DNA from: Mucilaginibacter achroorhodeus
Lineage (GTDB): Bacteria > Bacteroidota > Bacteroidia > Sphingobacteriales > Sphingobacteriaceae
Direction of reading: 5' to 3'
Length of the DNA: 64,000 bases
NCBI RefSeq assembly: GCF_007846095.1
Contig: NZ_VOEI01000005.1
Coordinates: 1-64,000, forward strand
Positions within the stretch are counted from its first letter, which is position 1, and the number at the start of each line of letters is the position of its first letter. Below the pieces are notes generated by a model. The model did not search any database. It was not told the DNA's origin and saw nothing but the letters and a program-made list of their open reading frames with translations. Position numbers and translations under genes: made by a program. Of the stretch, positions 18,801 through 27,578 are shown one piece after another.

Positions 18801-21800
18801 GAGCAGGAGGTGTTCCCCTTTAAGCAATCTACTACCGGGCAGCCAATCAGTTTGGCAACGCTTAACATGGCGTTCTATCCAACCGTTCGTGGTCCGTACA
18901 ACTACACTACAACAGGCCTTAATACTGACGGTACCTTACAAAACCCGCGTAGCAGGTGGGGCGGTATGTTCAGAAAATTAGAAACTAACGATTTCCAGGC
19001 ACTCAACGTAGGCTATATCGAGTTCTGGATGCTTGATCCGTTTATTTATAAACCTAACTCGACCGGTGGCGATCTGTATTTTAACTTAGGTAGTGTATCT
19101 GAAGACATTTTGAAGGACGGCCGTAAGAGTTTGGAAAATGCTTTGCCGGTTGATGGCATAACTGCTGATAAGGTTGACGAGACCAACTGGGGCCGGGTAT
19201 CAAAACTGCAGCCGGTTGTAAATGCCTTTGACAACGACCCTAATAACCGCCGCCTGCAGGATATTGGTTTAGATGGTTTAAATGATGCCGACGAAAAAAC
19301 AAAGTTTGCACCCATGCTGCAGCAAACGCAAGGTGTGTTGAACCCACAAGCAGCACAAATTTTAAACGCCGACCCATCATCAGATAACTATCAGTACTAC
19401 CAGGGTGCCGCTTTAGACCAGGCCCGTGCGGGCATATTAGAGCGATACAGCAAGTACAACGGTACCGAAGGTAACTCAAAAACTGCAGAGCAATCACAGG
19501 CGGAATTAGGTATTCAAACCTCCGCATCAACTTCACTGCCGGATGGTGAGGACATCAACCGCGACAACAATATGAGTCAGGCTGACGAGTATTATCAGTA
19601 CCGCGTGTCTATCCGCCCGCAGGACATGGTGGTTGGCCAAAACTTTATCAATGACAAAATTACCGCAAACGTAAAACTGCCGAACGGCGAAACACAATCA
19701 GTTACCTGGTACCAGTTCCGCGTACCTATTACCGAATACAGCAGCAAAGTGGGCAACATCCAGGATTTTAAGGCCATCCGTTTCATGCGGATGTTCATGA
19801 CAAACTTTGCCGATACTGCCGTACTGCGCTTTGCAACGTTGCAATTGGCCAGTAGTGAGTGGCGTACCTTTAACGCAGAGAATAACCCGCTTAACGTTAT
19901 TGCCGACCCTGCAATACCCAACCCGGTAAACGATGGGTCTATGCTTGATGTGCAGGCTGTAAACATTGAGGAGAACGGTAACCGCACACCGATACCTTAT
20001 GTAGTGCCGCCGGGCATCAATCGCCAGCGCAACTATAATAACCTGCAAACTGATACCAAGCTTAACGAGCAGTCGCTGTCGTTAAACGTGACCAACCTGC
20101 GCGATGGTTATTCGCGGGCTGCTTTCAGGACATTCTACAATGATCTGCGCTCTTACAAACGCGTACAGATGTTTATTCATGCCGAAGGCGACCAGCTTAA
20201 AAATAATGACCTGAATGCCTTTGTACGTTTGGGCGTTGATTACCAGGATAACTATTATGAGTACGAGTTGCCGCTTGCCATTACCACACCCGGCACCCGC
20301 GACCCCGGCGCTATATGGCCATCGGTAAACGAGTTGAATCTTGAACTATCGATATTAACCGATGCAAAGCTGGCACGCAACAATGCAAAGCTCAACGGGC
20401 AACCGTGGCCCTTCACTGTGCCGTTTGTTTACACTGATGGCGCTAACAAGGTTACCATTAAAGGCCAGCCCGATCTGAGCCGCCTGCGTACCATTATGCT
20501 GGGTGTACGTAACCCATACAGGGGCAGTGGCCTTGGGGGGGATGATGGGTTAAATAAAACCGGCACCGTTTGGTTTGATGAATTAAGATTAACAGACTTT
20601 GACCAGCGCGGCGGTTGGGCAGCTACGGCGCGTATGGATGCGGCGCTGGCAGATTTTGCCAACATCACCGTGTCCGGCAGCAAAAGCACCATAGGCTTCG
20701 GTACGTTAGATTCTCGCGTAAGCGACAGAAACCGCAGCGATAATCAGATCATAGATGCATCGGCTAGTGTGGAGTTAGGTAAGTTTTTCCCGGAGAAAAG
20801 CGGCATCCGCATACCTGCTTATGTAAACATATCCACCCAAAAAAGCACGCCGCAGTACGACCCTGGTATGCCCGATGTGGAATTAAAGAAATCTTTAGCA
20901 GCTGCGCAAACCAGCCAGGCTCGTGATTCTATCAAGCGGGTATCAGAAGATTTTACCGTTCGTAAGAGCATTAATTTGACCAACGTGCATAAAGAGCGTA
21001 CCGACCCATCGGCGCCGGTACACGTTTGGGATGTAGAGAACTTTGCTGCCACCTACGCCTATACCGAGTATAACCATCACGATTTTATTGTGGAGAACGA
21101 TATGGCTAAAACCTACCGGGTAGCTTTAAATTATAACTACGTTAATGAGCCTAAGTTTATAACACCTTTTGCCAAGATCATCAAAAGTAATATGCTTGCG
21201 TTGGCGCGCGATTTCAATTTCAGTATCCTGCCATCAAGGCTAAATTTCAGTATTAATTTTGACAGGTTCTATTCTGAGAACACCCTGCGCAATAATGACC
21301 CGAACAATTTCATCCCTATACCAACATCATTCAATAAAAACTTTAACATCACCCGGGTTTATGGTATCGGCTGGAATTTATCTAAGTCCTTGTCGCTGGA
21401 TATAGATGCAACAAACCTATCGGTAGTGGATGAACCGATGGGCCGCATAACTGGCTTAAAGCGCGATACGCTATGGGACAACCTGATGAAACTGGGCCGA
21501 ACGGTTAATTACAATCACACCATCAATATTAATTACACCACGCCAATAAACAAAATACCTGGCCTGGAGTGGACAGCCTTAACCGCCCGTTACAGTACTA
21601 ACTTCAACTGGCAATCGCAGCCAACATTTGCCATTAATAACCCAACTTATGATGTAGGTAACAGCATCCAAAACGCCCGCACTATCCAATTGAACCCCAA
21701 TCTTAACTTTGCTAATTTTTATAATAAGTTCCGCGGTTTAAGGCGTGGCAGGGATGATAAGCAAAATGTTGGGAGTATATTTATGGGACTGCTCACCAGT

Positions 21801-23129
21801 GTTAAAAACATTAGTGGGTCATACACCCGTACCGAAGGCACTTTCTTACCCGGCTACCTGCCAAAATCAAACCTTTTTGGGCAGGATCTTAGCTACGATG
21901 CACCGGGCTTAGGCTTTTTGCTGGGCAGCCAAACAGATATACGCGGCCGAGCCATTGCAAGCGGCTGGATAACAACTGATACATTACAGAACCAGTTGTT
22001 TGTAAAATCATTTAACGAGGATATCCAACTTCGCAGCGTTATTGAGCCGCTGCCCGATCTGCGGATAGAGTTACGGGCATTCCGTACGCAGGACAGAAAC
22101 TACCAAACCCAGTTTAAATATCTGCAAAGCACGGGGCAGATAGAAAATTTAAGTCCGGTAACGTCGGGTACATACAGCGTTTCATTCCTGTCAATAGGCA
22201 CAGCGTTCGCTAAAGGTGGCGACGTGGACAGGAATTCGCCTGCGTTCCAAAAGTTCTTAGATAACCGGGCGGTTATATCCCAACGATTGGCGCAGCAAAA
22301 TCCCAATTCTACAGGTAATAAAAATGGCTACGCCGATGGTTACGGGCCAAATGCGCAGAACGTTTTAGTGCCCGCGTTTTTGGCAGCATACACGGGTAAA
22401 GATGCAAGCTCGGTTAACCTAACGCAATTCCCTAAAATACCAATACCCAATTGGGATATTAAATACAGCGGGCTTGCACGGTTACCGTTGTTTAATGAGT
22501 TGTTTGAGTCTATCGATCTGCGGCATGTGTACCGATCATCCTATAACGTAAGCGCGTATACCACACTGCTGCAGTATCAGGAAATTGCAGGCCATAGCGT
22601 AACCCGTGATGCCAACCAAGACTTTTTGCCGTACTACCAGTTCTCACAAGTAAGTATTCTTGAATCTTTCCTGCCGTTATTGGGCGCAGACATCCGCTTC
22701 AAAAACAGCATGACGGCTAATGTGGAATTTAGCAAGAACCGCTTCCTTAATTTAAGTATGCTTAACAGTCAGTTAGCCCAGCAGGATGAAAATATTATTG
22801 TGCTTGGATTTGGTTACCGGCCGAAGAACTTTCACATGCCATGGGGATTATTCGGGACAGGCAACCGAGATAACAACGATGTAAACTTTAAATTGGATGT
22901 GGCCATACGTGATAAAAAGCTGGTGATTTACCGTGCAGATGTGCCGGGGGCCGAGGTTTCATCGGGCGCCAAAAATATCACGCTACGTCCTTCTATCGAC
23001 TATGTGATCAACCAGCGCTTTAACCTCAATCTATTTTACGATAGCAACATTACAAAGCCATACACTTCGCAGGCATTTACAACGGCGTTCACCAATTTTG
23101 GCGTTAACTTAAAGCTGTTGCTGCAGTAG
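15870..23129 (+). CDS. sprA: Type IX secretion system outer-membrane translocon SprA (Sov)
   Basis: At 2419 residues this is the giant outer-membrane barrel that forms the T9SS export channel; it is needed for secretion of proteins with C-terminal T9SS signals and for gliding in species that glide. The N-terminus MVKLFTTKLFVVILFVSALSG is a signal peptide starting at a TTG codon. Residues about 28-105 are Gln/Pro/Asn-rich low complexity, longer than I would expect. The rest has repeated beta-rich modules, for example FNFNFDQRIQLNVTGDIGDK near 250 and the LARDFNFSILPSRLNFSINF strands near 1780. It ends NFGVNLKLLLQ. No other T9SS genes are in the window. Confidence 0.96.
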   Translation: MVKLFTTKLFVVILFVSALSGVGKLYAQQIPVQQTNQVPNQLPNQYPAQQGQQQYPTQQGQQFPNRQVQYPNQQNPNQPQQQPFNQQPRPGQTPVQAQPQSNTTGQPLRADTGYKPGPVKLREPTTKRERSGLFFKDPPGLVRTVEYDPATNRYILYEKLGNLNYRAPQYLTFSEYMLLQQRSVRRDYFQQLSDNYAFESEQPGFIPQMRVRSRTFEQIFGSSVINIRPQGSAEVILAGQINKNENPLFNTRQRNQFNFNFDQRIQLNVTGDIGDKLKITTNYNTQAQFQFENQIKLDYTGHPDEIIQKVEAGTVSMPLNTTLITGSQALFGVKTKLKFGRLDVTSIFSQQRSQSRNITITNGSQQGNISITAADYEANKHYFLSQYFRNNYNRALANIPIISSNITITKIEVWTTNRTSVTTDSRDILAFLDLGENRPYNPQFSGAGQSGYPAGFQGPGFTQQSNNLLTNIPAGARNTNSNDIATYFRATGGTDNYAKLTYARKLKDNEFTLHPQLGYLSLNYPLNNDEVLAVAYQYTVNGVQYQVGEFSSDRPVNTATPQVLYTKLLKNELLKTSLPTWDLMMKNIYSLGASQISPTNFKLNITRLDDKSGIEKIGIDEGTNTKGKRWLQITGLDNLNQQNDKSPDGFFDFLEGITIDSQNGRIMFPTVEPFGSDLARQFTPAEGDLNTRYVYQPLYDSTKVIAQQLFPKLNRYLIKGTYTGQNGSEYQLNAVNVPQGSVVVTAGNLRLQEGTDYTIDYSSGRLRMLNQALLQSGQPINIKLENNELFGVQQKSLWGTRLDYHASPKLALGATLMHLTEQPLNQNEIVGQESISNSIWGFDANYSSESRFLTRLVDKIPFINTKAPSTINFSGEFAQLRPGSPGALNFAGSKNGTSYLDDFENSRTVIDIKGALNWQLSGTPQMFSESNLFNDLSYGYNRARLAYYNIDPIFYVNSGNIPVSRSDLSNHYVRQVLEQEVFPFKQSTTGQPISLATLNMAFYPTVRGPYNYTTTGLNTDGTLQNPRSRWGGMFRKLETNDFQALNVGYIEFWMLDPFIYKPNSTGGDLYFNLGSVSEDILKDGRKSLENALPVDGITADKVDETNWGRVSKLQPVVNAFDNDPNNRRLQDIGLDGLNDADEKTKFAPMLQQTQGVLNPQAAQILNADPSSDNYQYYQGAALDQARAGILERYSKYNGTEGNSKTAEQSQAELGIQTSASTSLPDGEDINRDNNMSQADEYYQYRVSIRPQDMVVGQNFINDKITANVKLPNGETQSVTWYQFRVPITEYSSKVGNIQDFKAIRFMRMFMTNFADTAVLRFATLQLASSEWRTFNAENNPLNVIADPAIPNPVNDGSMLDVQAVNIEENGNRTPIPYVVPPGINRQRNYNNLQTDTKLNEQSLSLNVTNLRDGYSRAAFRTFYNDLRSYKRVQMFIHAEGDQLKNNDLNAFVRLGVDYQDNYYEYELPLAITTPGTRDPGAIWPSVNELNLELSILTDAKLARNNAKLNGQPWPFTVPFVYTDGANKVTIKGQPDLSRLRTIMLGVRNPYRGSGLGGDDGLNKTGTVWFDELRLTDFDQRGGWAATARMDAALADFANITVSGSKSTIGFGTLDSRVSDRNRSDNQIIDASASVELGKFFPEKSGIRIPAYVNISTQKSTPQYDPGMPDVELKKSLAAAQTSQARDSIKRVSEDFTVRKSINLTNVHKERTDPSAPVHVWDVENFAATYAYTEYNHHDFIVENDMAKTYRVALNYNYVNEPKFITPFAKIIKSNMLALARDFNFSILPSRLNFSINFDRFYSENTLRNNDPNNFIPIPTSFNKNFNITRVYGIGWNLSKSLSLDIDATNLSVVDEPMGRITGLKRDTLWDNLMKLGRTVNYNHTININYTTPINKIPGLEWTALTARYSTNFNWQSQPTFAINNPTYDVGNSIQNARTIQLNPNLNFANFYNKFRGLRRGRDDKQNVGSIFMGLLTSVKNISGSYTRTEGTFLPGYLPKSNLFGQDLSYDAPGLGFLLGSQTDIRGRAIASGWITTDTLQNQLFVKSFNEDIQLRSVIEPLPDLRIELRAFRTQDRNYQTQFKYLQSTGQIENLSPVTSGTYSVSFLSIGTAFAKGGDVDRNSPAFQKFLDNRAVISQRLAQQNPNSTGNKNGYADGYGPNAQNVLVPAFLAAYTGKDASSVNLTQFPKIPIPNWDIKYSGLARLPLFNELFESIDLRHVYRSSYNVSAYTTLLQYQEIAGHSVTRDANQDFLPYYQFSQVSILESFLPLLGADIRFKNSMTANVEFSKNRFLNLSMLNSQLAQQDENIIVLGFGYRPKNFHMPWGLFGTGNRDNNDVNFKLDVAIRDKKLVIYRADVPGAEVSSGAKNITLRPSIDYVINQRFNLNLFYDSNITKPYTSQAFTTAFTNFGVNLKLLLQ

Positions 23130-23196
23130 CCATTTCTATGGATATTAAAATCATGCGTTATCAAAAACCTTAAATGTGCATGCATGTTGTAAGAAC

Positions 23197-23664
23197 ATGC
23201 AAAGTTACAGGAAACCGGTTTGGCAAACCATAGGCTTAGGGGCAGTGGCGGGGATGCGTGCAAGTGCTGCGCCTACGCTGGCAAGTTATTATTATCATGA
23301 TGGCGCTTCGCCGCTTTTGCCTTTCGGGGTTTTTAGGTTCATTCAATCGCCGATTAACAGCGTTGCTTCCAAATTGATCGTTTTGGCTGAAGACAAAAAG
23401 CCGATTTTAAAAAAACCTTCGCTAAACCAATTGGCTTTAAATGTGATGTCCGGCGCGTTGGCAGGCGCAACCATATTCCGCAAGAACAAACAAAGCATGG
23501 TTAACGGGATGCTTATTGGTGGTGCAGCGGCTTTGGTAACATCTGTGGCGGGCTTCTACCTTAAAAATTATGCGGAACGTTTTCCTGAGATCACATCGCC
23601 TTTAAGTGATGCTTTCCAGGATGCCTTCAGAGCAAGCAGTGGCGTTGCGCTTAGCAAACGATAA
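23197..23664 (+). CDS. DUF4126-family membrane protein
   Basis: A small protein of 155 residues, counting from the ATG at 23197 (MQSYRKPVWQTIG); a longer reading from 23176 adds seven unlikely residues. It shows the family-like AGMRASAAPTLASYY start, a hydrophobic glycine/alanine-rich middle (NVMSGALAGATIF, GMLIGGAAALVTSVAGFYL) and no catalytic motif. It probably sits in the inner membrane with two or three helices. It follows sprA by 67 bp, but a T9SS link is only positional. Function unknown. Confidence 0.75.
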   Translation: MQSYRKPVWQTIGLGAVAGMRASAAPTLASYYYHDGASPLLPFGVFRFIQSPINSVASKLIVLAEDKKPILKKPSLNQLALNVMSGALAGATIFRKNKQSMVNGMLIGGAAALVTSVAGFYLKNYAERFPEITSPLSDAFQDAFRASSGVALSKR

Positions 23665-24066
23665 TACTGCAAGATGGGGCCTGTTGCCTTTTCTCTCGTA
23701 GTAATACCTGGTATTTTTAAGGCAGTCGTTTAAATAAGCGGTTAACTCAAATTTTCGTGAACCTATATGTTCCGGCGAGGGGTATAAAGGGACATGTATA
23801 TCATACTGTGCATAAGTAAATGCGTTGTTGAGCAAATAAAAAACAATAATAGTAGACCCTTCATGTCATAAAACTATATAAATGGCTGGCCCCATTTAAA
23901 CTTTTGTGACTATATTTAACTTAAATTAACATCTACTTACTAATAGTAAAGGTTTCTTATTGCCTGTAAATAAGCAGTAGATAGCATTACTCTTTTCGGG
24001 GATACTATTATGCCGCTATATCAAAAATTATCGGTAATTTTGAATACCCTTACTAACTATAATTAG
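23665..24066. other. 402-bp intergenic region
   Basis: No gene is supported; reading frames are short and interrupted. The right half is AT-rich and contains a perfect -7 promoter box at 24035-24042 serving the sigma-like gene. The left half after 23664 has no obvious hairpin with a T tract. Confidence 0.5.
24035..24042 (+). promoter_or_regulatory. -7 promoter box of the sigma-like gene
   Basis: TAATTTTG matches TAnnTTTG and lies 24 nt before the TTG start at 24067. Confidence 0.55.
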
Positions 24067-24552
24067 TTGATTTTGAGAGACCAGCTAACATACAAACAAG
24101 CGTCGTTACCATCTTTAAAACAGGCAGCTCACGAATTATATCATAATTATGGAGCTATGCTGCTTGGGTATATTATGGAGGTAGTAAAAAACCGATCCGT
24201 GGCAGAAGGCTACCTTACCGACGTATTTTCGAGCCTCAATATAAACGATTTAGGTAAAATTACAGCCGACGGGCAAGGAAGCACTTATTGCCGCCTGCAA
24301 CAGCACACACGCAGTAAACTTACATCGTTTATTAACGCGGTAGATGATTGTCCGGATTCGCCTGTATCTAAAATATCAGGTCAGAACAAGATCATCAGCC
24401 AGATGAACGATGAGCAACAAACCGTTTTTTGCGGCGTTCATTATCATGGTAAAAGTGTGGCAATATTGAGCCGTGAGTTAAACAAAAGCAGCGACGAGAT
24501 AAAGCAGATTTTAAAGCAATCGTTCAACATAATCAGGAGCAACCGTAAATGA
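24067..24552 (+). CDS. Divergent ECF sigma-factor-like protein
   Basis: A 161-residue protein resembling an ECF sigma factor. Region 2 is recognisable at about 24-58 (LYHNYGAMLLGYIMEVVKN then AEGYLTDVF), and region 4 at about 112-158 (MNDEQQTVFCGVHYHGKSVAILSRELN with a following helix). Conserved aromatic and basic residues of promoter-melting region 2.3 look reduced, so it may be a weak or specialised sigma factor. The start is TTG at 24067 (a second in-frame TTG lies 6 nt on). Its stop overlaps the next ATG as ATGA, the usual sigma/anti-sigma coupling. Sigma identity is likely but not certain. Confidence 0.72.
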   Translation: MILRDQLTYKQASLPSLKQAAHELYHNYGAMLLGYIMEVVKNRSVAEGYLTDVFSSLNINDLGKITADGQGSTYCRLQQHTRSKLTSFINAVDDCPDSPVSKISGQNKIISQMNDEQQTVFCGVHYHGKSVAILSRELNKSSDEIKQILKQSFNIIRSNRK

Positions 24553-25046
24553 TACATCAGTACATTAACAGCGGCATTTTAGAAGCCTATGTAACAGGTT
24601 CTGCATCGGAGACCGAGGTAGAGGAGTTGCTACGCATGAAAGCCAGGCATCCTGAGGTGAATATCGCCTTGCAGGAGCTTGAAGCTGATATGGAATTTTT
24701 GGCCGGTAGGATGGCTGTTATGCCACCTGCGCGTACCTGGGACAAGATTTCTGATGAGATAGATGAGATCATGTTGCGCGAGAAAAAGGAGGTGAGTAAG
24801 TTTAGGCCGGCAAACCAACCAACCGAAGAGACTATACCCCCTGCTGGCCCAACCTATATAGAGGTTGAAGGGGCATCAAGCCACATGCGTATACACAAGG
24901 CGTGGAGGTGGGTGTTTGCTGCCGTGTTTGTGTTGGGCAAGATATTCTTAGCTTTTGCCATCTATTTTTATTTGGAAAACAGGCAAGCCCAAACTCAACT
25001 TAACGAGTTAAAGACGGAGATACAGCAGTTAAAGGGCAAACATTAA
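24549..25046 (+). CDS. Anti-sigma-factor-like single-pass membrane protein lacking a sensor domain
   Basis: A 165-residue protein coupled by a 4-bp overlap to the sigma-like gene. Residues 1-80 resemble the N-terminal sigma-binding zinc-less anti-sigma domain of RskA-type proteins (ILEAYVTGSASETEVEELL, PPARTWDKISDEI). One membrane helix lies near 117-141 (AWRWVFAAVFVLGKIFLAF). Only about 24 residues, a short leucine-zipper-like coil, lie beyond it, where typical anti-sigma proteins have a domain of 100 or more residues. The topology predicts the sigma-binding part in the cytoplasm. Role inferred from pairing and architecture. Confidence 0.75.
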   Translation: MIHQYINSGILEAYVTGSASETEVEELLRMKARHPEVNIALQELEADMEFLAGRMAVMPPARTWDKISDEIDEIMLREKKEVSKFRPANQPTEETIPPAGPTYIEVEGASSHMRIHKAWRWVFAAVFVLGKIFLAFAIYFYLENRQAQTQLNELKTEIQQLKGKH

Positions 25047-25110
25047 GTGTTTGAACGCATTTATTTTTCAATTTTTTTTAAACTTTCCCCACTCCGAATA
25101 GTTGTTTTTT

Positions 25111-25118
25111 AAAGGAGG
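25111..25118 (+). promoter_or_regulatory. Strong Shine-Dalgarno site AAAGGAGG
   Basis: AAAGGAGG is an almost full anti-16S match, 10 nt before the ATG at 25129. Strong SD sites are rare in Bacteroidota, where the 16S 3' end is normally hidden by ribosomal proteins, so it marks this start as unusual. Confidence 0.75.
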
Positions 25119-25128
25119 TTAATCACAC

Positions 25129-25287
25129 ATGGCAACATCACAGGAAAAAAACGAAGCGCAAGGTGAAGAAAAGGAAAGAGAGGAAAATTCCGATAAAAAA
25201 CTGGAAACGGAAATGCCCCTGAGTGAAAAAGATGAGGTGAAAAAAGCAGAGCATCAAACTAATAAGGATGCTGAAAAAAATCAATAA
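25129..25287 (+). CDS. Small highly charged protein, 52 residues
   Basis: A 52-codon gene beginning MATSQEKNEAQGEEK and ending with TAA at 25287. The product is almost entirely Glu, Lys, Asp, Asn and Gln with no hydrophobic core, so it should be disordered. Support for a real gene is the AAAGGAGG site, the stop-free frame ended by a strong terminator at 25294, and its position 82 bp after the anti-sigma-like gene. Similar small charged proteins accompany stress regulation in some bacteria, which is only analogy. I do not recognise the family. Confidence 0.68.
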   Translation: MATSQEKNEAQGEEKEREENSDKKLETEMPLSEKDEVKKAEHQTNKDAEKNQ

Positions 25288-25293
25288 ATAACA

Positions 25294-25321
25294 AAGTCCC
25301 GGGCCAAAAAGTCCGGGACTT
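25294..25321. terminator. Bidirectional terminator
   Basis: AAGTCCCGG at 25294-25302 pairs with CCGGGACTT at 25313-25321 around a 10-nt loop. It lies between the small charged gene and the convergent histidine kinase and could serve both. Confidence 0.85.
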
Positions 25322-25339
25322 ATTATTTATTAAGCGTAG

Positions 25340-27523
25340 TTAATTTAACATTACAGCGGCTCCTGTGAGAGCAGCGGTAACGTTGTCTATCAGGTTTTGT
25401 TCAGTAAATGGTTTAAGTATCACACCGTTTATACCTACTGACAGGTACTTGTCGCGGTCTTCCTTCAAAACATTGGCCGTTAATGCGAGAATGGGCAGAT
25501 CAGCCTTTTCCTGGTTGATATTTGCACGTATCAATTGTGTAAGTTCCATACCACCCATTTCAGGCATTTCAATATCTGTTAACACTGCGTCGTAATGGTT
25601 ATCTTCAAAGAGCTGCAATGCTTCACGGCCGTTTACAGCAACATCAAACGTAACGTTCCATTTTTTAAGGATGGTGCTTACTAAAAGCACGTTAAATTTG
25701 TTATCTTCTGCTATTAAAAGGTGTTTGCCTGCTATTACCTCGCGCGGATTAAGTTTAACCACCGGCTTTGCTTCCGTAATGCATTCTGTTTCCGTAACAA
25801 CATCCAGCGGTAACTTAAAACTGAAGACAGATCCCTTGCCCGGTTTGCTTGTTACCTTAATGCTTCCGCCCTGCAACTCAACTATCTTTTTACAAATGGC
25901 AAGTCCTAAGCCTGTACCGCCGTAGTTAGCAGCTTTTTGGGCAGCTGCTACTTGAGAGAATTCTTCAAAGATTAATGGGAGGTGTTCTTTATCTATACCC
26001 AGGCCGGTATCTTTTACCTGTACGTTCAGTACCCTTTGCCCAGGGTTCTCCTTGGTAAGGAATGCCTTTATGGTAACGCCGCCGGCAGGGGTAAATTTGA
26101 TAGCATTGCTGGTAAGGTTCATGATCACCTGCTTAAGCCTGAAATAATCGCCGGTAAGGCAAAAATCGGGATTAAACTCAATATCGTGTTTTAGGTATAT
26201 GTTCTTCTTAGCGGCCTGTACCTGCATACTGGTCACAATTTCATTTATGGCATCATAAGGTTTCAAGGGCTGATGCTCAAAATTCATTTTGCCGGTCTCG
26301 TATTTAGAGAAATCAAGAATCTCGTTCACTACCTCAAGCAGCATTTTTGATGAACTGCGTATCGCGTTGGTCTGTTCTATTTGCGTTTCGTCTAATCGGC
26401 TTTGGGTAAGTTGTTCAGAAAAACCGATGATGGAATTAAGCGGCGTACGGATCTCATGGCTCATGGCCGCAAGGAAGCGGCTTTTTTGTAAAGCGTATTT
26501 CTCTGCCATTTCGCTGTGCAATACCATTTCTTCCTCGTTGCGGAATATCTTCCAGATATTGTAAAGGATGATAACAACAACGGTGGTCATTAGCAGGAAA
26601 ATTGCCCCTGTTAACTTTCTGAACTCATACATTACCGTAGCCAGATTCGAGTTCAATTCTTTTTTACTGCCGGCGATATATTGGTTCTCTGCTGTTTTAT
26701 ACTTTTTTAAACTGTTGATGATCTGGCTTATTAACCTGTTGTTTATCTCCAGCATCTGGCGCTCAGAATCACGCAGTTTGTTGTTGGCTTCAGATATTTT
26801 GCTATAATACTTATCATACTCCTGGGCCACCTTGGGTGTGGCAACCATAGTGGTGATAACCGTATCGGTACGCTTTTCTACCAGTACGGGGGCGGGTTTA
26901 TTTGTCTGATCAGTTTTCTTTTTACCTCCGAATACAGAAAATAGCCTTCCAAAGAACTTTTTCTTTTTTTCAGGAGCTGCCGCCACAGTCGTTTTAATGG
27001 TATCTATTTTAATATTCGTTTTTATCCGCCTGATCACCGGTTGCTTAACCAGCTTTTTATCGCGGGTTTGCATGGCGGTATTGATAAGCTTTGCCGAATT
27101 GATCAAACTATCAGACAACGTCATCAGCCTTACGTAGTTAGTAGCACTATTTGCCTTCGCGTTTATCAACGCCTTTAGTGCACTATCTTCTTCTGTGTAA
27201 GTTGTGTTTTTATCATTGTAGTTCATTTTGGCGATAATTGCCCTAACGTTTTTGATCTGCCTGGAAAACTCTTTAGAGTAATATTTTTTACCGGTAAGTG
27301 CAAACATACGGCTGTTGTTATCTGCACTGTAAAGCTCAACTATGCAGCTATCTATGAGGGTGGAGTTCTCTCTGGCAGCAACCATCTTCTGGAAATTGGA
27401 ACGCAACTTTTCGGCTTTACTGTAATGGAGATAGAGGTAAAAAGCACCACCGAATAAAACAACAATCAGCATTACTATGGTGAGGTAACGCAGAATGGGT
27501 ATCTTTTTTACATTAGAAAACAT
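25340..27523 (-). CDS. Hybrid sensor histidine kinase with receiver domain
   Basis: The 727-residue hybrid kinase has a membrane helix at about 12-33, a periplasmic sensor region of roughly 270 residues, a second helix at about 304-326, HisKA with phospho-acceptor H356 (MSHEIRTPLN), an HATPase_c domain (DTGLGIDKE, GGTGLGLAICKKIV) and a C-terminal receiver with D650 in LTDIEMPEMGG. No HAMP or PAS linker is seen. The sensor region contains a Lys-rich amphipathic stretch (EKKKKFFGRLFSVFGGKKK, 185-203) that is odd for an extracytoplasmic domain. No partner regulator lies directly adjacent. The ligand is unknown. Confidence 0.92.
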   Translation of the reverse strand: MFSNVKKIPILRYLTIVMLIVVLFGGAFYLYLHYSKAEKLRSNFQKMVAARENSTLIDSCIVELYSADNNSRMFALTGKKYYSKEFSRQIKNVRAIIAKMNYNDKNTTYTEEDSALKALINAKANSATNYVRLMTLSDSLINSAKLINTAMQTRDKKLVKQPVIRRIKTNIKIDTIKTTVAAAPEKKKKFFGRLFSVFGGKKKTDQTNKPAPVLVEKRTDTVITTMVATPKVAQEYDKYYSKISEANNKLRDSERQMLEINNRLISQIINSLKKYKTAENQYIAGSKKELNSNLATVMYEFRKLTGAIFLLMTTVVVIILYNIWKIFRNEEEMVLHSEMAEKYALQKSRFLAAMSHEIRTPLNSIIGFSEQLTQSRLDETQIEQTNAIRSSSKMLLEVVNEILDFSKYETGKMNFEHQPLKPYDAINEIVTSMQVQAAKKNIYLKHDIEFNPDFCLTGDYFRLKQVIMNLTSNAIKFTPAGGVTIKAFLTKENPGQRVLNVQVKDTGLGIDKEHLPLIFEEFSQVAAAQKAANYGGTGLGLAICKKIVELQGGSIKVTSKPGKGSVFSFKLPLDVVTETECITEAKPVVKLNPREVIAGKHLLIAEDNKFNVLLVSTILKKWNVTFDVAVNGREALQLFEDNHYDAVLTDIEMPEMGGMELTQLIRANINQEKADLPILALTANVLKEDRDKYLSVGINGVILKPFTEQNLIDNVTAALTGAAVMLN

Positions 27524-27532
27524 ATGGTAGCT

Positions 27533-27578
27533 AACACTTGAACTTCAATTGGGGGAAACTGTTATTTGTACAAGTGTT
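27533..27578. promoter_or_regulatory. 8-bp inverted repeat upstream of the histidine kinase
   Basis: AACACTTG at 27533-27540 is inverted as CAAGTGTT at 27571-27578, 10 nt upstream of the kinase start. It could be an operator or a 5'-leader hairpin; neither is proven. Confidence 0.35.

Noticed and set aside
23602-23835. Possible 77-codon minus-strand gene
   Set aside because: Overlaps the DUF4126 gene end and has no start signal; likely chance.
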